Shown here: positions 50,622 through 59,879 of the stretch, piece after piece
How the letters are laid out: each line of letters begins with the position of its first letter
Numbering within the stretch: the first letter of the stretch is position 1
Assembly: GCF_900111015.1 (NCBI RefSeq)
Contig: NZ_FOFS01000002.1
Location: 124,001-188,000, forward strand
Reading direction: 5' to 3'
Origin: Solimonas aquatica
GTDB lineage: Bacteria > Pseudomonadota > Gammaproteobacteria > Nevskiales > Nevskiaceae
Length of the DNA stretch: 64,000 nucleotides
The notes under the pieces: generated by a model
What the model saw: only the letters and a program-made list of their open reading frames with translations
Database searches by the model: none
Told to the model about the DNA's origin: nothing
Program-made: the position numbers and the translations under genes

Positions 50622-52094
50622 ATGCGCCTGCGCCGCCTGTTGCAAGCCGTGCTGCTTGCGCTGTTGCTGCTGGGCGCGGTGCTGGCCTGGAACCTGTGGC
50701 GCCTGCCGCTGCCCGTGGCCAGATCAAGCGCGGCGCCGCCGCTGGTTCTCGACGAGCAGGCGCTGGCCCAGAGACTGGCGCAGGCGATCCGCATCGCCAC
50801 CGTTTCGGAAGGCGATGCCCCCGGGCATCTGCAGTCCGCACGCTTCGCCGAGCTGCAGGCGCTGCTCCGGCGGCTGTACCCGCGGGTGCATGCACAGCTC
50901 AAGCTCGAAACCATCGGCGGCAGCCTGCTCTATACCTGGCCGGGCCGCGATGCCCAGGCCCGGCCGGCGCTGCTGGCCGCGCATCTGGATGTGGTGCCGG
51001 CGGACGAGGACAGCCTGTCGCGCTGGACGCATGCGCCGTTCTCGGGCGAGATCGCCGACGGCTACATCTGGGGACGCGGCACGCTCGACGACAAATCCAG
51101 CGCCCTGGCCTGGCTGGAGGCCGCCGAGCTTCTGCTGGCGCAGGACTTCGTGCCGGCGCAGACCCTGTACTTCGCCTTCGGTCACGATGAGGAGATCGAC
51201 GGCAGCCAGGGTGCGCAGCGCATCGCCGCGCTGCTGCGCGCGCGCGGCCTGCGGCTGGAATACGTGCTCGATGAAGGCGGCGTGATCGGCGAGGGTCTGA
51301 TTCCCGGTGTGCAGCGGCCGGTGGCGACCATCATGACCGCCGAAAAGGGCTATGCCACGTTTCGCCTGAGCACGCGCGGCGAGGGCGGGCATTCCTCGAT
51401 GCCGCCGGCGCAGACTGCCGTCACGCAGCTGATTGCGGCGCTGGCGCGTCTGCAGCAGGCTCCGCTGCCGGCGCGCCTGACGCCGCCGGTGGAAGGTCTG
51501 CTGCTGGGCATCGCCGCCGAGCAGCCGCTGCCGGCGCGGCTGGCGATTGCCAACCGCTGGCTGCTGGGCCCCTTGCTGCTGCGGCAGCTGCAGCAATCGC
51601 CGGTCAGCAATGCGCTGGTGCGCAGCACGCTGAGCACGACCGTGCTGCAGGCCGGCACCCAGGACAACGTCATTCCGGCGCAGGCGCAGGCCCTGGTCAA
51701 TGCGCGACTGCTGCCGGGCGAGCGCATCGCCGATGTGCAGGCGCATATCCGCCGCGCGATTGCCGATGAGGGGGTGCGCATCGAGCTGCTGCCCGGCGCC
51801 AGCGAGGCCTCGGCGCACGCCTCGGCCGGCGATTCGCCGGCCTACGCGCGCATCGCCGCCGCGGTGCGGCAGGTGTTTCCCGATGCGCTGGTCGCCACCG
51901 GCCTGCTGGTGGGCGCCACCGATGCGCGGCACTACGAAGCCCTGGCGGACAACCGCTACAACTTCATGCCGGCGCGCTTCGGCCCCGAGGATCTGGAGCG
52001 CATGCACGGCATCGACGAGCGCATCGCCATCAAGGCCTATGCCGACATGGTGCGCTACGACCTGGCCCTGTTGCGCGCGCCGCTGTGGCCCTGA
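50622..52094 (+). CDS. M20-family metallopeptidase (carboxypeptidase PM20D1-like)
   Basis: A 490-residue protein with an N-terminal membrane anchor (LLQAVLLALLLLGAVLAW). A zinc exopeptidase domain follows: LLAAHLDVVPADE (metal His/Asp, near 115-127), WGRGTLDDKSSA near 149-160 (bridging Asp), GHDEEIDG near 187-194 (catalytic Glu-Glu) and a C-terminal His in MHGIDERI. The dimerisation-domain His lies in GEGGHSSMPP. It probably faces the periplasm and hydrolyses N-acyl amino acids or dipeptides. It follows the TetR gene closely. Confidence 0.92.
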   Translation: MRLRRLLQAVLLALLLLGAVLAWNLWRLPLPVARSSAAPPLVLDEQALAQRLAQAIRIATVSEGDAPGHLQSARFAELQALLRRLYPRVHAQLKLETIGGSLLYTWPGRDAQARPALLAAHLDVVPADEDSLSRWTHAPFSGEIADGYIWGRGTLDDKSSALAWLEAAELLLAQDFVPAQTLYFAFGHDEEIDGSQGAQRIAALLRARGLRLEYVLDEGGVIGEGLIPGVQRPVATIMTAEKGYATFRLSTRGEGGHSSMPPAQTAVTQLIAALARLQQAPLPARLTPPVEGLLLGIAAEQPLPARLAIANRWLLGPLLLRQLQQSPVSNALVRSTLSTTVLQAGTQDNVIPAQAQALVNARLLPGERIADVQAHIRRAIADEGVRIELLPGASEASAHASAGDSPAYARIAAAVRQVFPDALVATGLLVGATDARHYEALADNRYNFMPARFGPEDLERMHGIDERIAIKAYADMVRYDLALLRAPLWP

Positions 52095-52159
52095 GCGGCG
52101 CAGGACAGCTTGTCCCAGGTCATGGCTACGGCGGCGTGCGCCGCCATAATCGCAGCCTC

Positions 52160-52546
52160 ATGAACCGCCGCCGCCACCGTCCACTCGCTTGCAGCCTGGC
52201 CCTTCTGGCCTGGCTCGCGCAGCTCCTGCTGCCGATGGCGCATGCGGCGGCGATGACGGCCGCCGGCAATCCCTGGTGCGGCACGCCCTCGGCGCAGTTG
52301 CAGGCGCAGCTGCGCGAGTTGCCCGACGCCTTGCGCGCCGCGCAGCAGGATGGCGCGACGCAGGGCCAGCTGGCGCAATGCCTGGATTGCTGCGCGGCGC
52401 TCAGTGCCCAGGCCATGCCGCCGCCGGCCACCACCGTGCTGCTGCGCGCCGCCGGTCTGGAGGCGCCCGCACCCTTGCCGCTGCTGGCGCCACGCCAGAG
52501 TCGCGTCACCTCACCGCCCGCACGCGGGCCACCCTCGTACGCCTGA
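52160..52546 (+). CDS. DUF2946 family protein
   Basis: A 128-residue protein with an N-terminal signal/TM (LACSLALLAWLAQLLLPMAHAA). It has Cys residues at WCGTPS and CLDCCAALS and the C-terminal ARGPPSYA motif shared with the small protein at 43193-43477. It starts at ATG 52160. The CxxCC stretch suggests metal binding. It is followed by a PCu(A)C copper chaperone gene, which supports a copper-related role. Confidence 0.75.
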   Translation: MNRRRHRPLACSLALLAWLAQLLLPMAHAAAMTAAGNPWCGTPSAQLQAQLRELPDALRAAQQDGATQGQLAQCLDCCAALSAQAMPPPATTVLLRAAGLEAPAPLPLLAPRQSRVTSPPARGPPSYA

Positions 52547-52642
52547 AAGCCGCGTTCTGATTGATCGGCGCTGTGGCCTGCTGGCCGCGCGCCGGTCCGG
52601 CCTTGTGTCCGGTTCACGCCGGATCCATTCGGAGTACTCCTC

Positions 52643-53125
52643 ATGAAGCTTCTGCAGTTATTGCGGCGCAGGCCCTGGGCGCTGCCGCCGCTGCTGACCC
52701 TGATTTTCTTCATCGGCGTGGTGGCGCATGTGCGCGCCGAGGTGCGCCAGGTGGCCAGCGTGCGCGCCAGCGAGGCCTGGGTGCGCAGCACGCCGCCGGG
52801 CGCCAGCGCCGGCGCCGCCTATGTGACCCTGCATAACGAATCCAGCCAGCCGCTGCTGGTCACGCAGGTGCGCAGCGATGTCTCCGGCATCGCGCAGCTG
52901 CATGAGATGAGCCTGGACGGCGGCGTGATGCGCATGCGTCATCTGAGTTCCGGCCTGCGCCTGAAGCCCGGCGCGACCGTGAAGCTGGAGCCCGGCGGCC
53001 TGCACGTGATGCTGATGGATCTGAAACAGCCGCTGCGCGCCGGGCAGAGCGTGCTGCTGCATTTCAGCCTCTCCGACGGCCGCGAGCTGAGCATCGTCGC
53101 GCCGGTGCGCGATGCCCAGCCTTGA
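52643..53125 (+). CDS. PCu(A)C periplasmic copper chaperone
   Basis: A 160-residue protein with a signal/anchor (LTLIFFIGVVAHVRA). The DUF461/PCu(A)C domain keeps the copper ligands in HEMSLDGGVMRM (His-x-Met ... Met) and PGGLHVMLM near residues 113-121. It carries Cu(I) to the CuA site of cytochrome oxidase in known cases. The start ATG 52643 has GGAG upstream. It belongs with the DUF2946 gene and two tiny membrane ORFs. Confidence 0.9.
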   Translation: MKLLQLLRRRPWALPPLLTLIFFIGVVAHVRAEVRQVASVRASEAWVRSTPPGASAGAAYVTLHNESSQPLLVTQVRSDVSGIAQLHEMSLDGGVMRMRHLSSGLRLKPGATVKLEPGGLHVMLMDLKQPLRAGQSVLLHFSLSDGRELSIVAPVRDAQP

Positions 53126-53135
53126 GGTGCGCGCC

Positions 53136-53294
53136 ATGAATCACGGCAAAGCGCTGTCGGCGCCCTTGTTCATGCGCGGTCTGTACTGGCTGTCCTGGCT
53201 CAATCTGCTGGGCGCCGCCGTGCTGCTCGCGGCTGTGTTCAGCTTCGGTGCCGACTGGCCGCAGGCCCTGGAACAGCTCTGGGAGGCGCTGTGA
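53136..53294 (+). CDS. Small membrane protein (52 residues)
   Basis: One hydrophobic helix (LYWLSWLNLLGAAVLLAAVFSFG) is framed by short polar ends. I start it at ATG 53136, with GAGGTG seven bases upstream, rather than ATG 53112 inside the PCu(A)C gene end. No family is recognised. It lies 10 nt after the copper chaperone gene and its stop overlaps a further short frame. Confidence 0.55.
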   Translation: MNHGKALSAPLFMRGLYWLSWLNLLGAAVLLAAVFSFGADWPQALEQLWEAL

Positions 53295-53455
53295 TCGGCG
53301 CCTTGCTGCATGCCTTTGCGCGCTGGCCGCGGCGTGCCCGTCACGCCGCGATCTGGCTGGCGCTGCTGCTGCTGTTCTCGCAGCTGCTGCGCGCCGCCGA
53401 GCCGCCGGCGCCATCACCGCCAATACACTGGCTGACTCTTTCGCCAGGCGGCTAG
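53291..53455 (+). CDS. Tiny ORF overlapping the previous stop (54 residues)
   Basis: GTG 53291 overlaps the preceding TGA (GTGA), a common arrangement for coupled genes. The product has one hydrophobic helix (IWLALLLLFSQLLRAA) and a Pro-rich end (PPAPSPPIHWLTLSPGG). There is no recognisable family, so it may or may not be expressed. Confidence 0.35.
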   Translation: MIGALLHAFARWPRRARHAAIWLALLLLFSQLLRAAEPPAPSPPIHWLTLSPGG

Positions 53456-53508
53456 GCGCGGCCGGCAAAATGCAGTGTCCGTGCGCGTAGCGGCTAAGCT
53501 ATGCGGGT

Positions 53509-54858
<1,350 letters not shown>

Positions 54859-54948
54859 GCGTATCGATGCGAAGGGGCTCCGGAGGCCAGGCCGCAAGCG
54901 GGCCGTGCGCCCTTGGCTTGGCCCGAATCTCCACACGTTCTGTGTGAT

Positions 54949-54978
54949 GTGCATAGAAAACCGGCAAAATCTATACAC
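54949..54978. promoter_or_regulatory. Inverted repeat before the Fic remnant
   Basis: GTGCATAGA and TCTATACAC form a 9-bp inverted repeat with one mismatch around an AAA-CCGGC-AAAA core, just ahead of the decayed Fic gene. Intact Fic genes with a C-terminal winged helix are often preceded by a similar TGTATAGA-type palindrome, to my knowledge, so this may be the old auto-operator. Confidence 0.5.
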
Positions 54979-54991
54979 GTCGCCGGCCTGA

Positions 54992-55285
54992 AGGTCAGGG
55001 CAGGACATCAAGGCCCTGCTGCTGGACTACAAGCACCGCATTCGCGACCGGCATCGTTTCTACAGCCAGGACCGCATCAACAATCTGTTCTCGTTCCCTC
55101 ATACCAAGATCGAGTTCATCCAGAATGATCTCAAGGTCTCGCGGTTGACCGCGACGCGCTATCTCGATGCGCTGGCGGCAGACGGACTGCTGCCCAAGCG
55201 CAAGCTCGGGCGCAGCAACCACTACATCAACGAACCCCTGTTCCGCATTCTCACCGGAGAGGCGCCGCCTGCGGGCGAATCATGA
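54992..55285 (+). pseudogene. Remnant of a Fic family gene (C-terminal winged helix only)
   Basis: A frame open from just after TGA 54989 to TGA 55283 reads DIKALLLDYKHRIRDRHRFY, then TKIEFIQNDLKVSRLTATRY and LGRSNHYINEPLFRILTG. That is the C-terminal helical and winged-helix part of Fic/DOC proteins. The catalytic HPFxxGNGR domain is absent, and no ATG, GTG or TTG precedes the conserved part. It looks like the 3' end of a deleted gene that keeps its operator-like palindrome at 54949-54978. Confidence 0.75.
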
Positions 55286-55298
55286 AAGGACCAGCGTG

Positions 55299-56201
55299 AT
55301 GAGAGTCGGCATTGATTTGGGCGGCACGAAGATCGAAGGCGTGGTCATGGACGCGCAGTCGCAGCTGCTGGCGCGCGAGCGTATCGCCACGCCGGCTGGC
55401 GATTACCCGGGCACGCTGCAGGCGATCTGCGCGCTGGTGCAGAAGCTGGAGCAGTGTGTGCAGGCGACGGACTTGCCCGTGGGCATCGGCACGCCCGGCG
55501 CGCCGGCACCATCCGGCCTGATGCACAACTGCAATTCCACTTGCCTCAATGGGCAGCCGCTGCTGGCCGATCTCGAATCACGACTCGGCGCACGCGTGCG
55601 CATGGCCAATGACGCTGACTGCATGGCGCTGTCGGAAGCGCGTGATGGCGCGGCGGCCGGTGCCGACAATGTGTTCGGTGTGATTCTGGGCACCGGGGTC
55701 GGCGGTGGCATCGTGCTGCGCGGTGAACTGCTGCGCGGCGCCAATGGCATCGCCGGTGAGTGGGGACACAATCCGCTGCCCTGGCCGCAGGCTGACGAGC
55801 TTCCCGGGCGCGACTGCTATTGCGGCAAACGAGGCTGCATCGAAACCTGGCTGTCCGGACCGGGGCTCGCCGCCGATCATGCGCGGCACAGCGGCAGGTC
55901 GCTGCGCGGCGAGCAGATCGTCGCAGCCGCCCAGGCTGCTGATGTGCAGGCCGAGGCCACGCTGCAGCGCTACGAGCAGCGCCTGGCGCGCGCGCTGGGC
56001 AGCGTGATCAATCTGATTGATCCTCAGGTGATCGTGCTGGGCGGCGGCCTGTCGCGGCTGGCGCGGCTTTATGAAAACGTGCCGAAGCTGCTGCCGCAAT
56101 GGGTGTTCAGCACCGCGGCGCTGCGCACGCGCCTGGTTGCTGCACAGCATGGTGATGCCAGCGGTGTGCGCGGCGCGGCCTGGTTGTGGCCGGCACGCTG
56201 A
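55299..56201 (+). CDS. ROK family sugar kinase (fructokinase-like)
   Basis: A 300-residue kinase starting MRVGIDLGGTKIEG (ATP/phosphate motif) with AGGA eight bases upstream. The ROK zinc motif is GHNPLPWPQ followed by CYCGKRGCIETWLSG, with His and three Cys. MANDADCMALSE holds the catalytic Asp region, and GTGVGGGIV the second phosphate loop. It is closest in style to Mak/NagK-type fructokinases. It starts 14 nt after the Fic remnant; the sugar substrate is not certain. Confidence 0.92.
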   Translation: MRVGIDLGGTKIEGVVMDAQSQLLARERIATPAGDYPGTLQAICALVQKLEQCVQATDLPVGIGTPGAPAPSGLMHNCNSTCLNGQPLLADLESRLGARVRMANDADCMALSEARDGAAAGADNVFGVILGTGVGGGIVLRGELLRGANGIAGEWGHNPLPWPQADELPGRDCYCGKRGCIETWLSGPGLAADHARHSGRSLRGEQIVAAAQAADVQAEATLQRYEQRLARALGSVINLIDPQVIVLGGGLSRLARLYENVPKLLPQWVFSTAALRTRLVAAQHGDASGVRGAAWLWPAR

Positions 56202-56208
56202 GTGCGGC

Positions 56209-56568
56209 TCAAAGCGGCATGTCGCGCCGCTCGCCGTAGGCCAGAAAGCCTTTCACCAGGCGATAGATCCACCACACCCAAAGCCCGAACAGCAGCGGGA
56301 AGCCGATGCCGATCACGCACAGCAGGCCGAACACGAAACCGAGGATCAGGGTCCACCAGAAGGTGCTGATCAGATAACGATGATGGCTGCGGATGTAATG
56401 GTTCTGCGTTTCGCCGGCCTTGATGTAGCTGATCACCACGCTGATGATCGAAGCGGAAAACGCGGTGAAGGGCGAGATCGCCTGCAGGATGTAGGCGATC
56501 AGCAGGGTGTTGCGCTCGGCATCGCTGGCCAGGGGGCCGTCGCCGCTGCGGGTGTCGACGATGTCCAT
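56209..56568 (-). CDS. DUF4870-like membrane protein
   Basis: A 119-residue protein with about three TM helices (LLIAYILQAISPFTAFSASIISVVISYIK, then the segment STFWWTLILGFVFGLLCVIG, then FPLLFGLWVWWIYRLVKGF). It fits the DUF4870 family by pattern. It is 57 bases from the ppa terminator and convergent with the ROK kinase gene. The function is unknown. Confidence 0.75.
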   Translation of the reverse strand: MDIVDTRSGDGPLASDAERNTLLIAYILQAISPFTAFSASIISVVISYIKAGETQNHYIRSHHRYLISTFWWTLILGFVFGLLCVIGIGFPLLFGLWVWWIYRLVKGFLAYGERRDMPL

Positions 56569-56625
56569 GTGCGCTGTACTCCGGATTCCATGACGATGCA
56601 GGCAGTATGCCCGCGCCGCCGGACA

Positions 56626-56655
56626 ACAAAAAAGCCGGATGCTTGCGCATCCGGC
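56626..56655 (-). terminator. Intrinsic terminator of the ppa gene
   Basis: On the minus strand GCCGGATGC / GCATCCGGC forms a perfect 9-bp stem with a 4-nt loop, followed by TTTTTT. It lies 26 nt after the ppa stop. Confidence 0.9.
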
Positions 56656-56681
56656 CTTGGTTCAGCCGAGGCTGCGGCGGA

Positions 56682-57212
56682 TCAGCCCTTGTAGGCCTTG
56701 ATGCCGTTGGCAATCTCTTCGCGGGCGGCGGCGGCGTCGCGCCAGCCGGCCACCTTCACCCACTTGCCCTTCTCGAGATCCTTGTAGTGCTCGTAGAAGT
56801 GCTGGATTTCGTTCTTCAGGCGCGCCGGCACGTCGGCCAGGTCCTTGAGATCGTCGTAGTAGTTGTTGCTGACCTTGTCGGTCGGCACGGCCAGCAGCTT
56901 GGCGTCGCTGCCCTTCTCGTCGGTGGTGTCGAGCACCGCCACGGCGCGGCACTTGATGATGGAGCCCGGCACGATCGGGTGCGGGGTGAGCACCAGCACG
57001 TCCACCGGATCGCCGTCGCCGCCCAGGGTCTTGGGCACGAAGCCGTAGTTGGCGGGGTAGCTCATGGCCACGTTCATGAAGCGGTCGACCATCAGCAGGC
57101 CGGTTTCCTTGTCCACTTCATATTTGACCGGCGGGCCGTAGGCCGCGATTTCAATGACGACGTAAAACTCGTCCGGCGCCTTCTCGCCCGGACCGACGGC
57201 TTCAAGACCCAT
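56682..57212 (-). CDS. ppa: Inorganic pyrophosphatase
   Basis: A 176-residue soluble family I pyrophosphatase. The signature [11 protein letters not shown] near residues 63-73 carries three metal-binding Asp. [16 protein letters not shown] and [10 protein letters not shown] are conserved. I start it at ATG 57212 ([16 protein letters not shown]), as in the family; the longer open frame is not supported. It is divergent from adk. Confidence 0.95.
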   Translation of the reverse strand: MGLEAVGPGEKAPDEFYVVIEIAAYGPPVKYEVDKETGLLMVDRFMNVAMSYPANYGFVPKTLGGDGDPVDVLVLTPHPIVPGSIIKCRAVAVLDTTDEKGSDAKLLAVPTDKVSNNYYDDLKDLADVPARLKNEIQHFYEHYKDLEKGKWVKVAGWRDAAAAREEIANGIKAYKG

Positions 57213-57462
57213 ATCAGTGCACTCTTTAAGTTGGCTGAGGAAATGTTCGAACCGCGTCTGGCAAGCTGAAAAGCCGCGCTGCGGGCCGCTTAGTGTACAG
57301 GGCAAGCCGGCGCCGGCCCAAGCCGACAGCGTCTTAGCGGCGTGACAGACTTTTGTCATTGACGGCCCCGACGGCCAGCGGTTACCGTTTCGCCCCCCGC
57401 GTCCGTCCTTTGGTTCCGCACGGCGGTGCGGCTGGCATCCGAACGCATTGGGTCACGAGAAC

Positions 57463-58026
57463 ATGAGAATCGTATTGCTGGGCGCGCCCGGCTCTGGCAA
57501 GGGTACGCAGGCCAAAAACCTGATCGCGCACTACGGCATTCCGCAGATTTCCACGGGCGATGCGCTGCGCGCGGCGGTCAAGGCCGGCACCGAGCTGGGC
57601 AAGAAGGCCAAGGCGGTGATGGAAGCCGGCCAGCTGGTGGCCAATGAGATCGTGATCGGCATCGTCGAGGAGCGCCTGGCGCAGCCCGACGCGCAGAAGG
57701 GCTTCATTCTCGACGGCTTCCCGCGCAACACCGCGCAGGCCCAGGTACTGGACGAGATGCTCAAGCGCATCGGCCGCGGTGGCATCGACAAGGCCGTGCA
57801 TCTGCATGTGACCGACGAGGAAATCGTGCGCCGCCTGCTGGAGCGCGCGCGCATCGAAGGTCGCGCCGACGACACCGAGCCGGTGATCCGCAAGCGCATC
57901 GAGGTCTACAACGCCGAAACCCATCCGCTGCTGGACTACTACCAGAAGCAGAACAAGCTCACGACCGTGGAAGGCGTGGGCAGCCTGGTCGAGATTTTCC
58001 AGCGCATTCTCGGCGCGCTGAAGTAA
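57463..58026 (+). CDS. adk: Adenylate kinase, short type
   Basis: A 187-residue enzyme interconverting AMP, ADP and ATP. P-loop GAPGSGKGT at 7-15, AMP-binding ISTGDALRA near 29-37 and GFILDGFPRN near 80-89. The LID is short (RARIEGRADDTEPVIRKR) and lacks the zinc or extended LID of the 214-residue E. coli type. It starts at ATG 57463; the region between it and ppa holds their two promoters, which I cannot place. Confidence 0.95.
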   Translation: MRIVLLGAPGSGKGTQAKNLIAHYGIPQISTGDALRAAVKAGTELGKKAKAVMEAGQLVANEIVIGIVEERLAQPDAQKGFILDGFPRNTAQAQVLDEMLKRIGRGGIDKAVHLHVTDEEIVRRLLERARIEGRADDTEPVIRKRIEVYNAETHPLLDYYQKQNKLTTVEGVGSLVEIFQRILGALK

Positions 58027-58044
58027 GCGGGCGCCTTGCCGCAG

Positions 58045-58074
58045 GGCGGGTTGGCGCGCAGCGCATAACCCGCC
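58045..58074. terminator. Hairpin between convergent adk and rnd genes
   Basis: GGCGGGTT and AACCCGCC form a perfect 8-bp stem around a 14-nt loop, 18 nt after the adk stop. A second GC-rich inverted repeat (GGGTGGC / GCCACCC) lies nearer to rnd. There is no T run. Confidence 0.45.
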
Positions 58075-58137
58075 TCTGGCCTGCAGGCCCGGGTGGCTTG
58101 CGCGGCGCCGCCGCCTGGCCACCCTGCGGGGCCGCCG

Positions 58138-59223
58138 TCAAAGCAGCTTCAGCAGCTCCGCGCCGCAGTTCTCGCGGCGCCATCCCATCAGTACCGGCAC
58201 CTGCGCCTGCGCGCCTTCGCGCAGCACGGCCAGCAGCTGCGCGCGTGAGGCCAGATAACCCGCCGGCAGCTGCAGCTCGGTGGCGCGCGCCTGCACGAAG
58301 TTCTGCAGCTGCTTGAGCTGCTGCTTCTGATCGCTGCTGAGTTCTTCATCCACCGCGTAGCGGCGCACTTCCAGCTCGCGCGCCAGCGCCACCTGCTCCA
58401 GCAGCGCAGCGCCGTGGCGTTCCAGGGTTTTCGGCGGCAGCACATTGAGCGCGGCCAGCTGCGCCTGGGAATCCGGGCGGCGTTCGGCGATGCGGTACAC
58501 GGCATCGTCTTCCAGTATCCATTTGCGCGGACGGTCGCGTTGCTGGGCCAGGGTCTCGCGCCAGGCGGCGAGCGCCACGGCCACGGTCTGCGCCTCGGGC
58601 CTGATCCGGGACAGGCCACGCAGGCGCTGCCAGGCGTCTTCGGGGCGCGTGACATAGCCCTCGGCCTCGCTCAGGCGCGCGCAGTCCTCGGCCAGCCAGC
58701 CCAGGCGGCCGGCGCTGTGCAGTTCGTCCTGCAGGGCCGGATAGATCTGCGCCAGATGCTCGACGTCGGCGGCCGCGTAGGCGAGTTCCGCCTCGCGCAG
58801 AGGGCGGCGCGCCCAGTCGGTGCGCGACAGGCTCTTGTCCAGCACGATGCCCAGGCGTTTTTCGATCAGGCCGGCGTAGCCGATCTGATCGCCGATGCCC
58901 AGCAGCGTGGCGGCGATCTGGCTGTCGAACAGCGGCTTGGGACAGCTGCCGCGCAGCTTCACCAGGATTTCCAGATCCTGCGAGGCGGCGTGCAGCACTT
59001 TCACGCAATCGGCGGCGTAGAGGCGGTCGAGCAGGGCGGAGAAGTCGAAGGCCAGGGTGTCGATGCACAGCGAATGCGCACCGTCGCCGATCTGGATCAG
59101 GCAGAGCTTGGGGTAGTAGGTATCGACCCGTACGAACTCGGTGTCGACGCTCAGCCAGCGGCATTGCGCCCAGCGCTCCAGGTGCGGCGCGAGCGCCTCG
59201 GGGGATTGAATCAGGGCCGTCAT
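58138..59223 (-). CDS. rnd: Ribonuclease D
   Basis: A 361-residue 3'-5' exoribonuclease for tRNA and stable RNA maturation. DEDD motifs are SVDTEFVRVD near 25-34, LHAASQDLEIL near 79-89 and YAAADVEHLAQIY near 149-161. HRDC-type helices follow (WRETLAQQRDRPRKWILEDD and beyond). It starts at ATG 59223 and is divergent from the membrane-protein gene at 59289. Confidence 0.94.
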   Translation of the reverse strand: MTALIQSPEALAPHLERWAQCRWLSVDTEFVRVDTYYPKLCLIQIGDGAHSLCIDTLAFDFSALLDRLYAADCVKVLHAASQDLEILVKLRGSCPKPLFDSQIAATLLGIGDQIGYAGLIEKRLGIVLDKSLSRTDWARRPLREAELAYAAADVEHLAQIYPALQDELHSAGRLGWLAEDCARLSEAEGYVTRPEDAWQRLRGLSRIRPEAQTVAVALAAWRETLAQQRDRPRKWILEDDAVYRIAERRPDSQAQLAALNVLPPKTLERHGAALLEQVALARELEVRRYAVDEELSSDQKQQLKQLQNFVQARATELQLPAGYLASRAQLLAVLREGAQAQVPVLMGWRRENCGAELLKLL

Positions 59224-59288
59224 GAGTGTTGTTCTTGGACAGGCTCTAGAATACCGGCCCGACTCCTCTGCCGGCCAGCCACCGCCTC

Positions 59289-59873
59289 ATGCTCTCTTCG
59301 TTTCTCGTCACCAGCCTGCGCATCCTGACGTTCCGCGCGGGCCCGCAGGATCTGCCTTACGAACCACGCCTGAGTGCGCCGCTGGCGTTGCTCGCCGCGC
59401 TGGCCAATGTGCTGATGCTGGTGCAGGTGCTGCCGCTGGGCGCGGCGATTCTGCTGGCCCTGGGCATGGTGGCCGGCATGGCCTTGATCACCCAGGCCAT
59501 CCTGCGCACGCGCAAGCTGGAGGCGCGCTTTCACCAGACCTTTGCCGCGCTGGTCACCACCACGGCGCTGATCACCTTCGCCCTGGTGCCCTTGTTTGCG
59601 CAGCTGGCGCCGGCGATGCGCGAGATCAGCGCCAATCCCGCGCTGCTGGAGCAGCCGGACAAGCTGCACCTGCCGCAGACCGTGGTGTTCCTGATGAACC
59701 TGCTGAATCTGTGGAATTTCGCGGTCAGCGCCTCGATCTTCCGCTATGCCGCCAACGTGGGCATGGGGCTGGGACTGGTGCTGGCACTGGTGGCGGCGCT
59801 GACCCTGCTGATGTTCGTGGCCATGCTCAGCATGTTTGCCGGCGCCCTGCTCGGCGGCGCGGCTGCCGCCTGA
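59289..59873 (+). CDS. YIP1-like multi-spanning membrane protein
   Basis: A 194-residue protein with about five hydrophobic segments (LALLAALANVLMLVQVL, then AAILLALGMVAGMALIT, TTTALITFALVPLFAQL, VVFLMNLLNLWNFAVSA and LGLVLALVAALTLLMFVAM). It ends six nt before mpl, so the two are probably cotranscribed. The YIP1/YIPF assignment is by pattern only and the function is unknown. Confidence 0.7.
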   Translation: MLSSFLVTSLRILTFRAGPQDLPYEPRLSAPLALLAALANVLMLVQVLPLGAAILLALGMVAGMALITQAILRTRKLEARFHQTFAALVTTTALITFALVPLFAQLAPAMREISANPALLEQPDKLHLPQTVVFLMNLLNLWNFAVSASIFRYAANVGMGLGLVLALVAALTLLMFVAMLSMFAGALLGGAAAA

Positions 59874-59879
59874 AGCGCC

